This document shows positions 33,689-40,267 of a stretch of DNA of 64,000 bases, one piece after another. The notes beneath the pieces were generated by a model. It worked only from the letters and a program-made list of their open reading frames with translations, made no database searches and was not told the DNA's origin. Origin of the DNA: Inquilinus sp042743185. GTDB lineage: Bacteria; Pseudomonadota; Alphaproteobacteria; DSM-16000; Inquilinaceae. A program made the position numbers and the translations under genes. Position 1 is the first letter of the stretch; each line of letters begins with the position of its first letter. The stretch is from contig NZ_JBHYMS010000042.1 of assembly GCF_042743185.1 (NCBI RefSeq), positions 1 through 64,000 of the forward strand, given 5' to 3'.

Positions 33689-34003
33689 CTATTGGCCGCG
33701 CCGCTCCGCCAAGTCGGCGGAGAGGACGAAGGCCGGTTCGTCGAAGTTCAGTGGGACGCGACGGAGGATCTCCAGCGCGCGGCTGTGGTGCGGCTGCCGG
33801 CGCAGGTAGCCGCGCTCGATCAGCCTGGTGATGAGCCGATGGATTGCGCCCTTCGAGCGAAGGTCCAACTCGTCGGCCAGCTCCTGGTACGACGGGCAGA
33901 CCCCCGATTGGTCCATCAGCTCCTGGATGACGCGCATGCAATCGGCCTGATTCGGGGTCAGGCCAATCCCGGCCGATGCCGGGTCGAGGGCGAGGTCAGC
34001 CAC
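33689..34003 (-). CDS. LexA-type HTH protein, early phage regulator
   Basis: A 104-residue protein starting at GTG 34003, behind a GGAG and overlapping the previous stop by eight bases. From about residue 16 it reads LTPNQADCMRVIQELMDQSG, PSYQELADELDLRSKGAIHR and LITRLIERGYLRRQPHHSRA, a close match to the winged-helix DNA-binding domain of LexA. The autoproteolytic domain is absent. It probably binds DNA and regulates phage or SOS genes. Confidence 0.75.
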   Translation of the reverse strand: MADLALDPASAGIGLTPNQADCMRVIQELMDQSGVCPSYQELADELDLRSKGAIHRLITRLIERGYLRRQPHHSRALEILRRVPLNFDEPAFVLSADLAERRGQ

Positions 34004-34304
34004 GGCGCCGCTCCACCGGCACCGGGCCAGAGCCATGGGGATTGAAGCCGTCGTCCTCGTCCTTCTCCCGCGCCAGGAAGGCGTCGACCTCACTGTCGGT
34101 CATGAAGCGCCAAGCGCCGACCGCCTTGATCGGGGCTTTCAAGCGGGTCTGGCAGACCTCAAGGAAAGCGATCGGGTCAGCCGGGTCCGCGATCGGCGGC
34201 AGGTACTGCAGGTTCGGGATCTCGATCGTCACTTCCTCGCCGGCCGTGCCGACCAGGAACAGGCGGACTCTGGCGCGGACGCCTTCGGGCAGGATCATCG
34301 TCAT
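33996..34304 (-). CDS. Hypothetical early phage protein
   Basis: A 102-residue acidic protein starting at ATG 34304 (MTMILPEGVRARVRLFLVG) with GEEVTIEIPNLQYLPPIADP, LEVCQTRLKAPIKAVGAWRF and a Glu/Asp-rich segment near 80-90. It could be a small virus-host interaction protein. No family recognised. It follows the membrane protein gene after eight bases and overlaps the HTH gene. Confidence 0.5.
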   Translation of the reverse strand: MTMILPEGVRARVRLFLVGTAGEEVTIEIPNLQYLPPIADPADPIAFLEVCQTRLKAPIKAVGAWRFMTDSEVDAFLAREKDEDDGFNPHGSGPVPVERRRG

Positions 34305-34312
34305 GGGGCGCC

Positions 34313-34513
34313 TCAATTGGGGGTGCCCAGGCCCACGAAATGCGGGCCGTAGAGCACGAGGGACAGGAGAGCGATCAGGATCAGGGTCTCGGCGACGAAC
34401 TGCCGGGTGACCACGCGGACGCCGTGCAGCCAGTAGGCATGCCAAGCGAGGCCGCCGACGAGACCCGATAGACCGGCCAGCCAGACGGCCAGGATCACGA
34501 GGCCGGTGTTCAT
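34313..34513 (-). CDS. Small two-segment membrane protein (phage)
   Basis: A 66-residue protein with two hydrophobic spans (about 4-26, starting LVILAVWLAGLSGLVGGLAW, and about 42-58) separated by a short basic loop (HGVRVVTRQF). The layout is that of a small inner-membrane protein, possibly a holin-like or superinfection-exclusion protein, though early position argues against a lysis role. It starts in a 4-base overlap with the previous gene. Confidence 0.55.
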   Translation of the reverse strand: MNTGLVILAVWLAGLSGLVGGLAWHAYWLHGVRVVTRQFVAETLILIALLSLVLYGPHFVGLGTPN

Positions 34514-34821
34514 GGCCGCGCTCCCCGCCGGCTCAGCCAGGCGGCAGCGAGCGCATGCATCTGCCGCCCGATCGGCATCCTCACCGAGCGTCCGTCCAGG
34601 ATCGCCTGGGCGATCCGGTCGGCCGTGCCGTCGTCGATCACGGTCGCGACCTCTCCTTCGGGAGTGACATCGACGATGCCGGACAGAGTCTCGTTGCCAT
34701 GCGTCGCCGTCACGGCGTAGCGGTTGTCGCGCAGCTGCCGATAGGTCTGGACGGTCCCGCGCACGGTGCCGTGGCCAGCCAGCTCGAAGCTGACCTCGCG
34801 GCCGATGAGGCGCGCCGTCAC
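34510..34821 (-). CDS. Hypothetical early phage protein
   Basis: A 103-residue protein with a small beta-barrel-like first half (IGREVSFELAGHGTVRGTVQ, then DNRYAVTATHGNETLSGIVD) and a helical end with MPIGRQMHALAAAWL. No family recognised. It overlaps both neighbours by four bases, so it belongs to the early operon. Confidence 0.55.
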   Translation of the reverse strand: MTARLIGREVSFELAGHGTVRGTVQTYRQLRDNRYAVTATHGNETLSGIVDVTPEGEVATVIDDGTADRIAQAILDGRSVRMPIGRQMHALAAAWLSRRGARP

Positions 34822-35051
34822 GGCACGATCCCCGCGGCTTCGAGGCGACGGGCCAGGTCGAGCGTCTTCTCCGACACCGCGACCGTCGGCCGGCTTTCGA
34901 GTGCGACGGCCTCGACCTCCATGATGCCGAGCAGCTCGATCATCCGCTTCACCTCGGCCTCGCTGAGCGGCTGGCGGGAGCTGAGGCGGGTGTCGAGCTT
35001 GCGCCGCATCGAATGCAGCTCGCGGGACAAGGGCGACAGCAACTTAACCAC
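34818..35051 (-). CDS. Hypothetical early phage protein, helical
   Basis: A 77-residue charged helical protein starting at GTG 35051 with AGGAG seven bases upstream. It reads VKLLSPLSRELHSMRRKLDT, SEAEVKRMIELLGIMEVEAV and ends TLDLARRLEAAGIVP. The much longer open frame on the same strand is the out-of-frame shadow of the two preceding genes. Function unknown; probably a small structural or regulatory helper. Confidence 0.55.
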   Translation of the reverse strand: MVKLLSPLSRELHSMRRKLDTRLSSRQPLSEAEVKRMIELLGIMEVEAVALESRPTVAVSEKTLDLARRLEAAGIVP

Positions 35052-35385
35052 GGGAACTCTCCTCCTGGGGTTTGTTGAGGCAGGTTTGGCAGGCGCGCCA
35101 ATGGGCGGCGGCGTGCGGGGCGTGGGTGGGACAGGGGCCGAGCGCCAGGCGGCAGCGGTCCCGCTGCACGCGCTCGGCCAGGAAGGGACACTCGACCTGG
35201 TCCAGGGCGGCCAGCACCGCCGCCTCGAACCGGCTGGTGTCGGAGGCCGGGTACTTGCCCGAGAGGGCCAGGGACACCGCGGTGCGGCTGCGGCCGATGG
35301 CGTCGGCGACGGCCCGGATGCTGCCGCGGCGGGATGCCTCGGCGCGCAGCAGCGCCACCACAGCGGGGTCAACCGGCCTGGACAT
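35044..35385 (-). CDS. Phage HTH protein with cysteine-rich C-terminus
   Basis: A 113-residue protein. Residues about 8-50 (LRAEASRRGSIRAVADAIGR, then SRTAVSLALSGKYPAS) form a LacI/Cro-like helix-turn-helix. The C-terminal half has a cysteine set, CPFL...CRLALGPCPTHA...CQTC, which could bind zinc or a metal cluster. Proteins like this occur in the early region of alphaproteobacterial Mu-like phages, next to MuB. It may regulate early transcription. It overlaps both neighbours. Confidence 0.6.
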   Translation of the reverse strand: MSRPVDPAVVALLRAEASRRGSIRAVADAIGRSRTAVSLALSGKYPASDTSRFEAAVLAALDQVECPFLAERVQRDRCRLALGPCPTHAPHAAAHWRACQTCLNKPQEESSRG

Positions 35386-35935
35386 CGGCGGTCACCACGC
35401 GGGCCAGGTTGCGGTCGAAGATCGACCCGTCCCGCCGCACCAGGGGGCTGGCGGGACCGGTGTCGCGGACCAGGCGATAGCGCTTCTGCCCAGGGTTCGG
35501 ATGGGCGGCGACCCTGACGCGGCCGGTCAGCGGCACGAGATAGCCAACGGCGACCAGTCGGGCGACGTACCGGCGTATCGAGTTTTCCAGCGCCCTCCGA
35601 TCGCTGTCCGGCTGCGCGACGGCCGCGGCAAGGTCGGCGCGGCAGAACTTGCCGAGCTGCCGCATGGCGGCCCAGATCCGGTTCCGAGCCGTGGCATCCC
35701 AGACGCCCCCGGTGCTGCACGGGGCTGCCACCAGCATCAGCGGCTCGGCGTCCTCGGAACGGCCGCGCTCGGTCAGCCGGTAGCACCCCTCCGAAGCGCG
35801 CTCGATCAGTCCGGCGGCATAGGCACGCCGCAGGTCGTTGCAGGCGTCGCGGTAGCTCTTTCCCAGCAGGTCGGGCAGTTCGTCGATGTGGACGCAGGTG
35901 CCGGGCGCGGCCAAGGCTTCCAGAAGCGCGTGCAT
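35369..35935 (-). CDS. Hypothetical early phage protein with winged-helix-like repeats
   Basis: A 188-residue protein starting at ATG 35935 in a one-base overlap with the MuB stop (TGATG). The first half (DELPDLLGKSYRDACNDLRR, then GLIERASEGCYRLTERG) and the second half (FCRADLAAAVAQ, then RRYVARLVAVGYLVPLTG) both look like winged-helix DNA-binding domains. It sits directly after MuB, where many transposable phages encode such proteins. Specific role unknown. Confidence 0.6.
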   Translation of the reverse strand: MHALLEALAAPGTCVHIDELPDLLGKSYRDACNDLRRAYAAGLIERASEGCYRLTERGRSEDAEPLMLVAAPCSTGGVWDATARNRIWAAMRQLGKFCRADLAAAVAQPDSDRRALENSIRRYVARLVAVGYLVPLTGRVRVAAHPNPGQKRYRLVRDTGPASPLVRRDGSIFDRNLARVVTADVQAG

Positions 35936-36702
35936 CACGACACCACCACCGGCGCGCCGGTCTCACGGCTATGCAGCAGCACCTGGCCGCGCATCGCGTC
36001 GACACCAACGGCCGCTCCGGCCTGGCGCAGGCCGAAGCGCTCGATGGCCGCCACCGCCTCCTTCAACTCGCGGATGTAGCCGCCGCTGGCCCGGTGCGTG
36101 AAGGCCACCAAGTCATCCTTGACCTCGACCTCGCTGATGCCGGCGATCACCGCTCGGACATCGTCCAGCGTCAGCGGCTTGAACTCGACCTTCTGACTGA
36201 TGCGCGACGCCACCATGGGATAGCGGTCCAGCCGCTTCCTGATCCGGTCCATGCCCACCAGGATGGTCGGGATCTCCAGGTGGTCCGTGATATCGCGGAT
36301 GCCCTCGACCACGTCCCGGCCGGCGGCGACGGCGTGGTCGGCCTCGTCGATCAGCATCACGGTGGTGGCGTGCCCCATGCGCGCCGCCTGTGCCTGGCGG
36401 GCCGTCAGCGCCGCCACGACCGCGTCGAACAGCTTCGCCGTGTCGCGCGTCTGCGCGGGTCGACCGGTGGCGGCGGCGTAGATGTCCCGAAGGCACCAGC
36501 TGTGCGTCCACCCCTGCTTGGCGCGGACGTGGATCGCCTTGTTCTGGACGCCCCACCACACGGCCGTTCCCGTCTTGCCGAGGCCGGGTTCGCCGTCCAC
36601 CAGCATCAGGCAGCTTTCGGATGCGCCTCGGTTCTTGAGCGCTTCGAAGGCGCCCAACCATTCCGTGACATTGGAGACTCTCGGGATAAACGCGGGCTTC
36701 AT
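35935..36702 (-). CDS. MuB-like transposition ATPase
   Basis: This 255-residue AAA ATPase is the target-DNA selector that activates the MuA transposase and confers target immunity. Walker A is VDGEPGLGKTGTAVWWG (about 34-50), Walker B is TVMLIDEADHAV (about 109-120), and the sensor region reads IPTILVGMDRIRKRLD, with the arginine-rich lid near MVASRISQKVEF. The ATG at 36702 overlaps the transposase stop (TGATG), giving coupled translation. The longer upstream reading is out of frame with MuA and is rejected. The gene looks intact even though its partner is not. Confidence 0.88.
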   Translation of the reverse strand: MKPAFIPRVSNVTEWLGAFEALKNRGASESCLMLVDGEPGLGKTGTAVWWGVQNKAIHVRAKQGWTHSWCLRDIYAAATGRPAQTRDTAKLFDAVVAALTARQAQAARMGHATTVMLIDEADHAVAAGRDVVEGIRDITDHLEIPTILVGMDRIRKRLDRYPMVASRISQKVEFKPLTLDDVRAVIAGISEVEVKDDLVAFTHRASGGYIRELKEAVAAIERFGLRQAGAAVGVDAMRGQVLLHSRETGAPVVVS

Positions 36703-37700
36703 CAGGCGGCCTCTCTGCACAGGGTTTTCAGCGCCTCGACATCGATCGAGCAGGCGTCGAGCAGCAGCAGGAAGTGAGGGTCGGCCAGGCGCGGCTTCAG
36801 CCACGCCAGGTCGGTGGACGTCGCCTGGCCGGGATTGACGGCCAGCCAGGCGGCGAACTGGTGATCGGTGCCGAAGATCGGGCGGGCGGGAGCCTCCGCG
36901 GCGTTAGCGGCAGCCGGGGTCGGCGCGCCGCTAACGGTCTCCAGCGCGTCCAACTGCCGCCGGGCGGCGTTCAGGAAGAACTCGTCCACCGTCGTGCGGG
37001 AGGCGTGCTCGATCAGCGCGGGGCCGCCGTTCAGCTCGGCCTCGACAACGGCCAGATCGCGGTTCAGGCGGTCGCGCCGGCCCTTGGTGCGGATCTGCTG
37101 CTCCCGCTCGGCGCGGGTCAGCGCCGGCATGAACGGCACCTTGTTGCCGTCCAGCTTGGCGACGCCGATCAGGCGCCCGGCCTGGTCGCGGACCCAGACC
37201 TGACTGGCGTCGTGCAGGTCGAACCCGACCTGGACGGTCTCGCCATGGTGATGCTCCAGGTCCCGCAGGAAGTAGATGTTGGTCCACAGCTCGACCTGAC
37301 CGCGCCGGGCGACGCGCTCGACGGTCGGGCGGAACAGATCCGCCGCCTCCTCTGGCGCCAGCCGGTCGATCATCGTGTCGGGCTGGTCGCGGAGCAGCCT
37401 CTCCCACCGATCGAGCGGAGACATGCCCAGCTCGCTATGGCGGCGCCCGTTGTAGGCGGCGACCTGTGCGCCGACATACTCCCGGAAGTCGTCGAAGGAC
37501 ATCAGCAGCCGGGACCGGCCGATCATCTTGATGTCGGCGCGGGTCAGCTTGTGGACGCGGTGCTTCGCCTCCTCGTCCATCTTCGCGCCGATATAGGTCG
37601 GCAGCTCTCTCGCGGCCCGGACCAGGCAGGATTGGTGGACACGCTCGAACAACCGCTCGCTCGCATCGACCTCCACGGCCCACGCGACGACATCCTCCAT
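36702..37700 (-). CDS. MuA-like transposase, C-terminal half only
   Basis: A 332-residue remnant of the phage transposase. It begins in the segment after the catalytic core (AVEVDASERLFERVHQSCLV, then ARELPTYIGAKMDEEAKHRV and VAAYNGRRHSELGMSPLDRW), followed by the beta-barrel and C-terminal MuB-binding region (FRPTVERVARRGQVELWTN, DASQVWVRDQAGRLIGVAKL). Complete relatives are about 600-700 residues: the N-terminal DNA-binding domains and the DDE residues are missing. An ATG with GGGAGG in front gives a translatable start, but the product cannot catalyse transposition. Upstream lie a terminator and a promoter, not the rest of the gene. Confidence 0.85.
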   Translation of the reverse strand: MEDVVAWAVEVDASERLFERVHQSCLVRAARELPTYIGAKMDEEAKHRVHKLTRADIKMIGRSRLLMSFDDFREYVGAQVAAYNGRRHSELGMSPLDRWERLLRDQPDTMIDRLAPEEAADLFRPTVERVARRGQVELWTNIYFLRDLEHHHGETVQVGFDLHDASQVWVRDQAGRLIGVAKLDGNKVPFMPALTRAEREQQIRTKGRRDRLNRDLAVVEAELNGGPALIEHASRTTVDEFFLNAARRQLDALETVSGAPTPAAANAAEAPARPIFGTDHQFAAWLAVNPGQATSTDLAWLKPRLADPHFLLLLDACSIDVEALKTLCREAA

Positions 37701-37714
37701 GCCGGCCTCCCACG

Positions 37715-37745
37715 AAAAAGCCCGCCGCGGCGAGGCCGGGCGGGC
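37715..37745 (-). terminator. Rho-independent terminator just before the transposase remnant
   Basis: On the minus strand a 7-bp GC stem (GCCCGCC at 37745-37739, GGCGGGC at 37726-37720) with a 12-base loop is followed by TTTTT (37719-37715). It lies only about 16 bases before the start of the MuA remnant and about 20 bases after the predicted promoter start, so transcripts from that promoter would either end as a ~45-nt RNA or read through into the transposase gene. Confidence 0.75.
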
Positions 37746-37767
37746 GCAACTGTTCGACTGTGCCTGG

Positions 37768-37797
37768 ATTATGCGGCGCGATGCGGCATCGCGTCAA
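37768..37797 (-). promoter_or_regulatory. Predicted promoter with overlapping palindromic operator
   Basis: On the minus strand TTGACG (37797-37792) and CATAAT (37773-37768) are separated by 18 bases, close to the sigma-70 consensus. The spacer is almost filled by the palindrome GCGATGC-C-GCATCGC (37792-37778), with perfect 7-bp arms, a likely repressor operator. Transcription would run left into the terminator at 37745-37715 and the MuA remnant. It may be the surviving early promoter of the prophage, with its repressor gene lost, or a host promoter. Confidence 0.55.
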
Positions 37798-37825
37798 GAA
37801 CAAAAAGGGAACATATGGCCGCTGC

Positions 37826-37859
37826 CCACCTCAACCCGTCATGGCGAGCCCCGTAGGGG
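37826..37859 (+). repeat. Short dispersed repeat (CCTCAACCCGTC type), copy 1
   Basis: CACCTCAACCCGTCATGGCG and the following hairpin GCCCCGTAGGGGC recur almost unchanged at 38786-38819. Both copies lie in intergenic DNA on either side of the GST gene. It is probably a member of a dispersed palindromic family. No coding role. Confidence 0.6.
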
Positions 37860-37879
37860 CGTGGCCATCCAGCGACACC

Positions 37880-37962
37880 GGCCTCGATCCGCCGCACCGG
37901 CTCCAGCCTGAACTCCCGGCTGAAAGCTGTTTTCCCTGTCTCACCGCCGGGATCCACTCCAG
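37880..37962 (-). mobile_element. IS3-like element relic, copy 1
   Basis: On the minus strand the end sequence GGAGTGGATCCCGGCGGTGA, then GAGACAGGGAAAACA, is followed by codons for SREFRLEPVRRI, the start of an IS3-type OrfA. The same end recurs at 39460 and 41083. The start codon region is damaged and only about 80 bases remain, so this is a fossil end of an insertion sequence. Confidence 0.6.
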
Positions 37963-38003
37963 GCCGGCCAGCCGACTGACGCTTCGCGCCCGGAGCGGCT
38001 TCG

Positions 38004-38654
38004 TCAGCCGGCCGATGCGGCGGTGAAGACCGCCAGCTGGGCGGCGAAGGCCCGCTTGTAGGCTGGCCGCGCTTCGCCGCGGGCGACATAGGCGGAGAGG
38101 TTCGGATGGGCCTCCAGCAGATCCGATCCCTGCAGCCGGCGCAGCACCGTCACCATCAGCAGGTCGCCGGCGCTGAACGCGCCGTCGAGCCACTCGGCAT
38201 CGCCGAGGCGGCGGGACAGGTGGCCCAGCCGTGTCCGGATGCTGTCCTCGAGGAAGCGCAGGCGCTGCTCGTACCAGGGCTCGTCGCGCTCGAGGATCCT
38301 GGCGAGGGCGCGGTCGAAGATCGGCGGCTCCACCGTGTCGAGCGCGGCGAACATCCACGCGATCGCGCGCGCCCGGGCATTCGCGTCGTCCGGCAGCAGG
38401 CCCCCATGGCGCTCGGCGATATGCAGCACGATCGCCCCCGACTCGAACAGGGCGAGGTCGCCGTCCTCATAGGTCGGGATCTGCCCGAACGGATGCAGCG
38501 CGAGATGCGCGGGCTCCTTCATCGCCTCGAACGAAAGCAGACGGACGTCGTAAGGCCGGCCCGCCTCTTCCAGCGCCCAGCGGACCCGCATGTCGCGTGC
38601 CAGCCCCTTGCCGCGGTCGGGCGAGCGTTCAAAGGCGGTGATCATGGCCGTCAT
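38004..38654 (-). CDS. Glutathione S-transferase family protein
   Basis: This 216-residue protein has the two-domain GST layout. The thioredoxin-like N-terminal domain (about 1-80) contains RGKGLARDMRVRWALEEAGR, the cis-proline motif HPFGQIPTYEDGDLALFESG with the ES residues that bind the glutathione gamma-glutamyl group, and AIVLHIAERHG. The all-helical C-terminal domain (about 90-216) has EWLDGAFSAGDLLMVTVLRR, the N-capping box region. It would conjugate or reduce substrates with glutathione in the cytoplasm. AGGAGA precedes the ATG at 38654; 38645 is an alternative. It stands alone between IS relics and repeats. Confidence 0.88.
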   Translation of the reverse strand: MTAMITAFERSPDRGKGLARDMRVRWALEEAGRPYDVRLLSFEAMKEPAHLALHPFGQIPTYEDGDLALFESGAIVLHIAERHGGLLPDDANARARAIAWMFAALDTVEPPIFDRALARILERDEPWYEQRLRFLEDSIRTRLGHLSRRLGDAEWLDGAFSAGDLLMVTVLRRLQGSDLLEAHPNLSAYVARGEARPAYKRAFAAQLAVFTAASAG

Positions 38655-38785
38655 CGTCGGTCTCCTGAGACTGTCTGTCTTGAAGACGATCGGCTGAACG
38701 GGAGACCGACACCGCAGGCGCGGCAATCCGCTCGGATGGCTTCAGCGGCTCTGCCGGCAGTCCATCGGCCGCCTGTCGTCGCCCC

Positions 38786-38819
38786 CACCCTCAACCCGTC
38801 GTGGCGAGCCCCGTGGGGG
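38786..38819 (+). repeat. Short dispersed repeat (CCTCAACCCGTC type), copy 2
   Basis: CACCCTCAACCCGTCGTGGC followed by GAGCCCCGTGGGGG is the second copy of the element at 37826-37859, with three or four base differences. It lies upstream of the GST gene. The gap 38655-39083 holds this repeat and otherwise no gene that I can support. Confidence 0.6.
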
Positions 38820-39083
38820 TACCAACGACGCTGGCCCGAATCGTCATGCCGTTTTGCCGGTTGCGGGTGGTGGGAGAAATGATCTTCCACCAACACCGGC
38901 GATTCAGCTTGTCACAACTAATTCGCATTTGCAGATAAATAGGATTCACTTACCCTCGATGAGAATGGTGTCCGGCCAAGGCCACCATCCGGCGCAACGA
39001 TCGCCTCCATACGTCGACGCTGCATCAGAAGGGGGAGAACCATGGCTGGCGAGATAACTCTTGAATAGCTGGACTGACTGGCA

Positions 39084-39446
39084 ATGACGCGGCGATCGAT
39101 CATCGTGCTGATCACTGCTCTTGTCCTGGCAATCGGGGGCTGGGTGGCCATCGATAGCCACAATGTTGCGGCGGGTTGCAGGGCGGCCCCGGGCAGCGAG
39201 ATCCTGTCTCGCCTCGACGAAGCGGTCTCGGCATCGAACCTGGCTCCCCGATCCCTCTGGAAGGAGGTCGCGCCCGAGCCCGGCGGTCCTTCCTACGACC
39301 GCATCACCGATGCATGGGATGTCGCCTTCAAGCTCATCGGAAACGATGGCGAGCCGATCGGCCGATACTTCGGCATCATCAAGTGCAGCGGCATGGGAGG
39401 CGTAGAGTTCTCCATCGATCAGAGCTTCAAGGCCCCGCGCCCGTAG
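39084..39446 (+). CDS. Small exported or membrane-anchored protein, hypothetical
   Basis: A 120-residue protein with an N-terminal basic/hydrophobic segment (RRSIIVLITALVLAIGGWVA, residues 3-22) that acts as a signal peptide or anchor. The mature part has two cysteines (GCRAAPG near 31-37 and IKCSGMGG near 99-106) that could form a disulfide in the periplasm, and a compact alpha/beta body. No family recognised. It is followed directly by an IS relic. Confidence 0.6.
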   Translation: MTRRSIIVLITALVLAIGGWVAIDSHNVAAGCRAAPGSEILSRLDEAVSASNLAPRSLWKEVAPEPGGPSYDRITDAWDVAFKLIGNDGEPIGRYFGIIKCSGMGGVEFSIDQSFKAPRP

Positions 39447-39459
39447 TTGGAAATCCGGA

Positions 39460-39565
39460 TGGAGTGGACCCCTGTGGTGAGACAGGGGGAAAAATCGGGA
39501 CAGTTCTCTGAGAAGGAGAACCGATCTCCGAGCGGAAGAGCCGGGAGTTCAAGCTGCAGGCGACG
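39460..39565 (+). mobile_element. IS3-like element relic, copy 2
   Basis: TGGAGTGGACCCCTGTGGTG, then GAGACAGGGGGAAAAATCGG and AGTTCTCTGAGAAGGAGAAC, lead into codons for ISERKSREFKLQA. The insertion-sequence end, the Shine-Dalgarno-like GGAG and the OrfA start are all recognisable, but the ATG has become ATC and the frame soon loses similarity. It is a decayed fragment. Confidence 0.65.
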
Positions 39566-39678
39566 CGTCCGATCAGCCGGACCGAACCGGTTAATTCGGA
39601 TCGCGGCAGGGACGCCCATTGCTGAGCGCCCCCCGCACAGATCCGTAGTTCAAAATTAAGGTCTGACCGGTCGCGTCT

Positions 39679-39798
39679 TCACAGCACGCGGACGCGTCTG
39701 CCGATCGTCGGATGGCTCAGCCGCAATGCCCGTGCGGCGGCGCCCGGCGTTCCCGTCCGCGCCACAGCGAGAAAAATTCGGACATCGCTCCAATCCAT
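39679..39798 (-). pseudogene. LysR-type regulator, reduced to the HTH
   Basis: Thirty-nine codons from ATG 39798 match the N-terminal helix-turn-helix of LysR-family regulators: MDWSDVRIFLAVARTGTPGA and ALRLSHPTIGRRVRVL, then a stop. A complete LTTR has about 300 residues, so more than 85% is missing. It lies divergent to the EthD/bdcA pair, where a regulator would be expected, and was probably truncated when the nearby IS relic was inserted. Confidence 0.75.
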
Positions 39799-39880
39799 TC
39801 ACCGCCACCCACATAATTGAACGGAGAATCTGCATTTCTGTAGGTTTTCAGTCAAAGTTGAACGGCTTAAATGCTCGTCC

Positions 39881-40182
39881 ATGACACATGCAACAATGAT
39901 AGTGACCTGCAGCGGCGGCACATACTTCGATCGCGACTACTATGTGTCGACGTTCACCTGCCATTGGCGCTCGCGTGCTGGCAGCGGCATGGACTGGAAA
40001 GCGCCGCCGCCTTCTTCCCCCGCGACGCCGATGCAGTGGATGTCTCCGTGGGGATCTACCGGTTTCGCGATGAGGCCGCGCTGCACGCGGCGCTCGCATC
40101 CGCCGAGACAGAGGCGGTGATGGCGGACGTCCCCCGCTTCACGGACGCGACCGTGTCCCGCTGCATCGGCATCCCGCTCTGA
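39881..40182 (+). pseudogene. EthD-family protein, frameshifted
   Basis: The start (MTHATMIVTCSGGTYFDRDY, then YVST) and the rest (HLPLALACWQRHGLESAAAF, then VGIYRFRDEAALHAALASAE and MADVPRFTDATVSRCIGI) together make a full EthD-type ferredoxin-like protein of about 100 residues, but they lie in different frames. One extra base near 39949-39956 would explain it. Members of this family accompany oxidoreductases in degradation operons. An error in the sequence is possible instead of a true mutation. bdcA follows 85 bases later. Confidence 0.72.
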
Positions 40183-40267
40183 CCGCGCCGGCCGTCGCGT
40201 CGGGTGGGGGCGGCCGCAAACGAACATCGACAGACTGACTCCCTTCCGCATTCAAAGGACAAGCACG

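Larger units (their letters stand above)
7440..37745. mobile_element. Mosaic, decayed Mu-like prophage carrying defence-like cargo
   Basis: Gene order and families identify a transposable (Mu-like) phage with its early end on the right: MuA (36.7-37.7), MuB, small early genes, GemA (32.1), terminase, DUF935 portal, gpF/gp30, protease and scaffold, capsid, DUF1320, gpG, tape measure, tail tip genes, and a methylase at the far end. Nearly all genes run on the minus strand with 1-11-bp overlaps. The repressor, Ner, Mor, lysis genes, tail terminator and tail tube genes are missing, and MuA, terminase, gpG and tape measure are truncated. Two AT-rich cargo blocks (7.5-9.0 and 25.5-27.5 kb) interrupt it. 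Both borders are approximate; neither the TG/CA phage ends nor a 5-bp target duplication could be identified. Confidence 0.85.

Noticed and set aside
36702..36804. Longer start for MuB with an extra 34 residues.
   Set aside because: The extension overlaps MuA out of frame and is Arg/Ala-rich; ATG 36702 with TGATG coupling fits better.
7440..37800. Exact phage ends with TG/CA tips and 5-bp target duplication.
   Set aside because: Both borders are damaged; many TGT/ACA pairs exist and none gives a convincing matching duplication.
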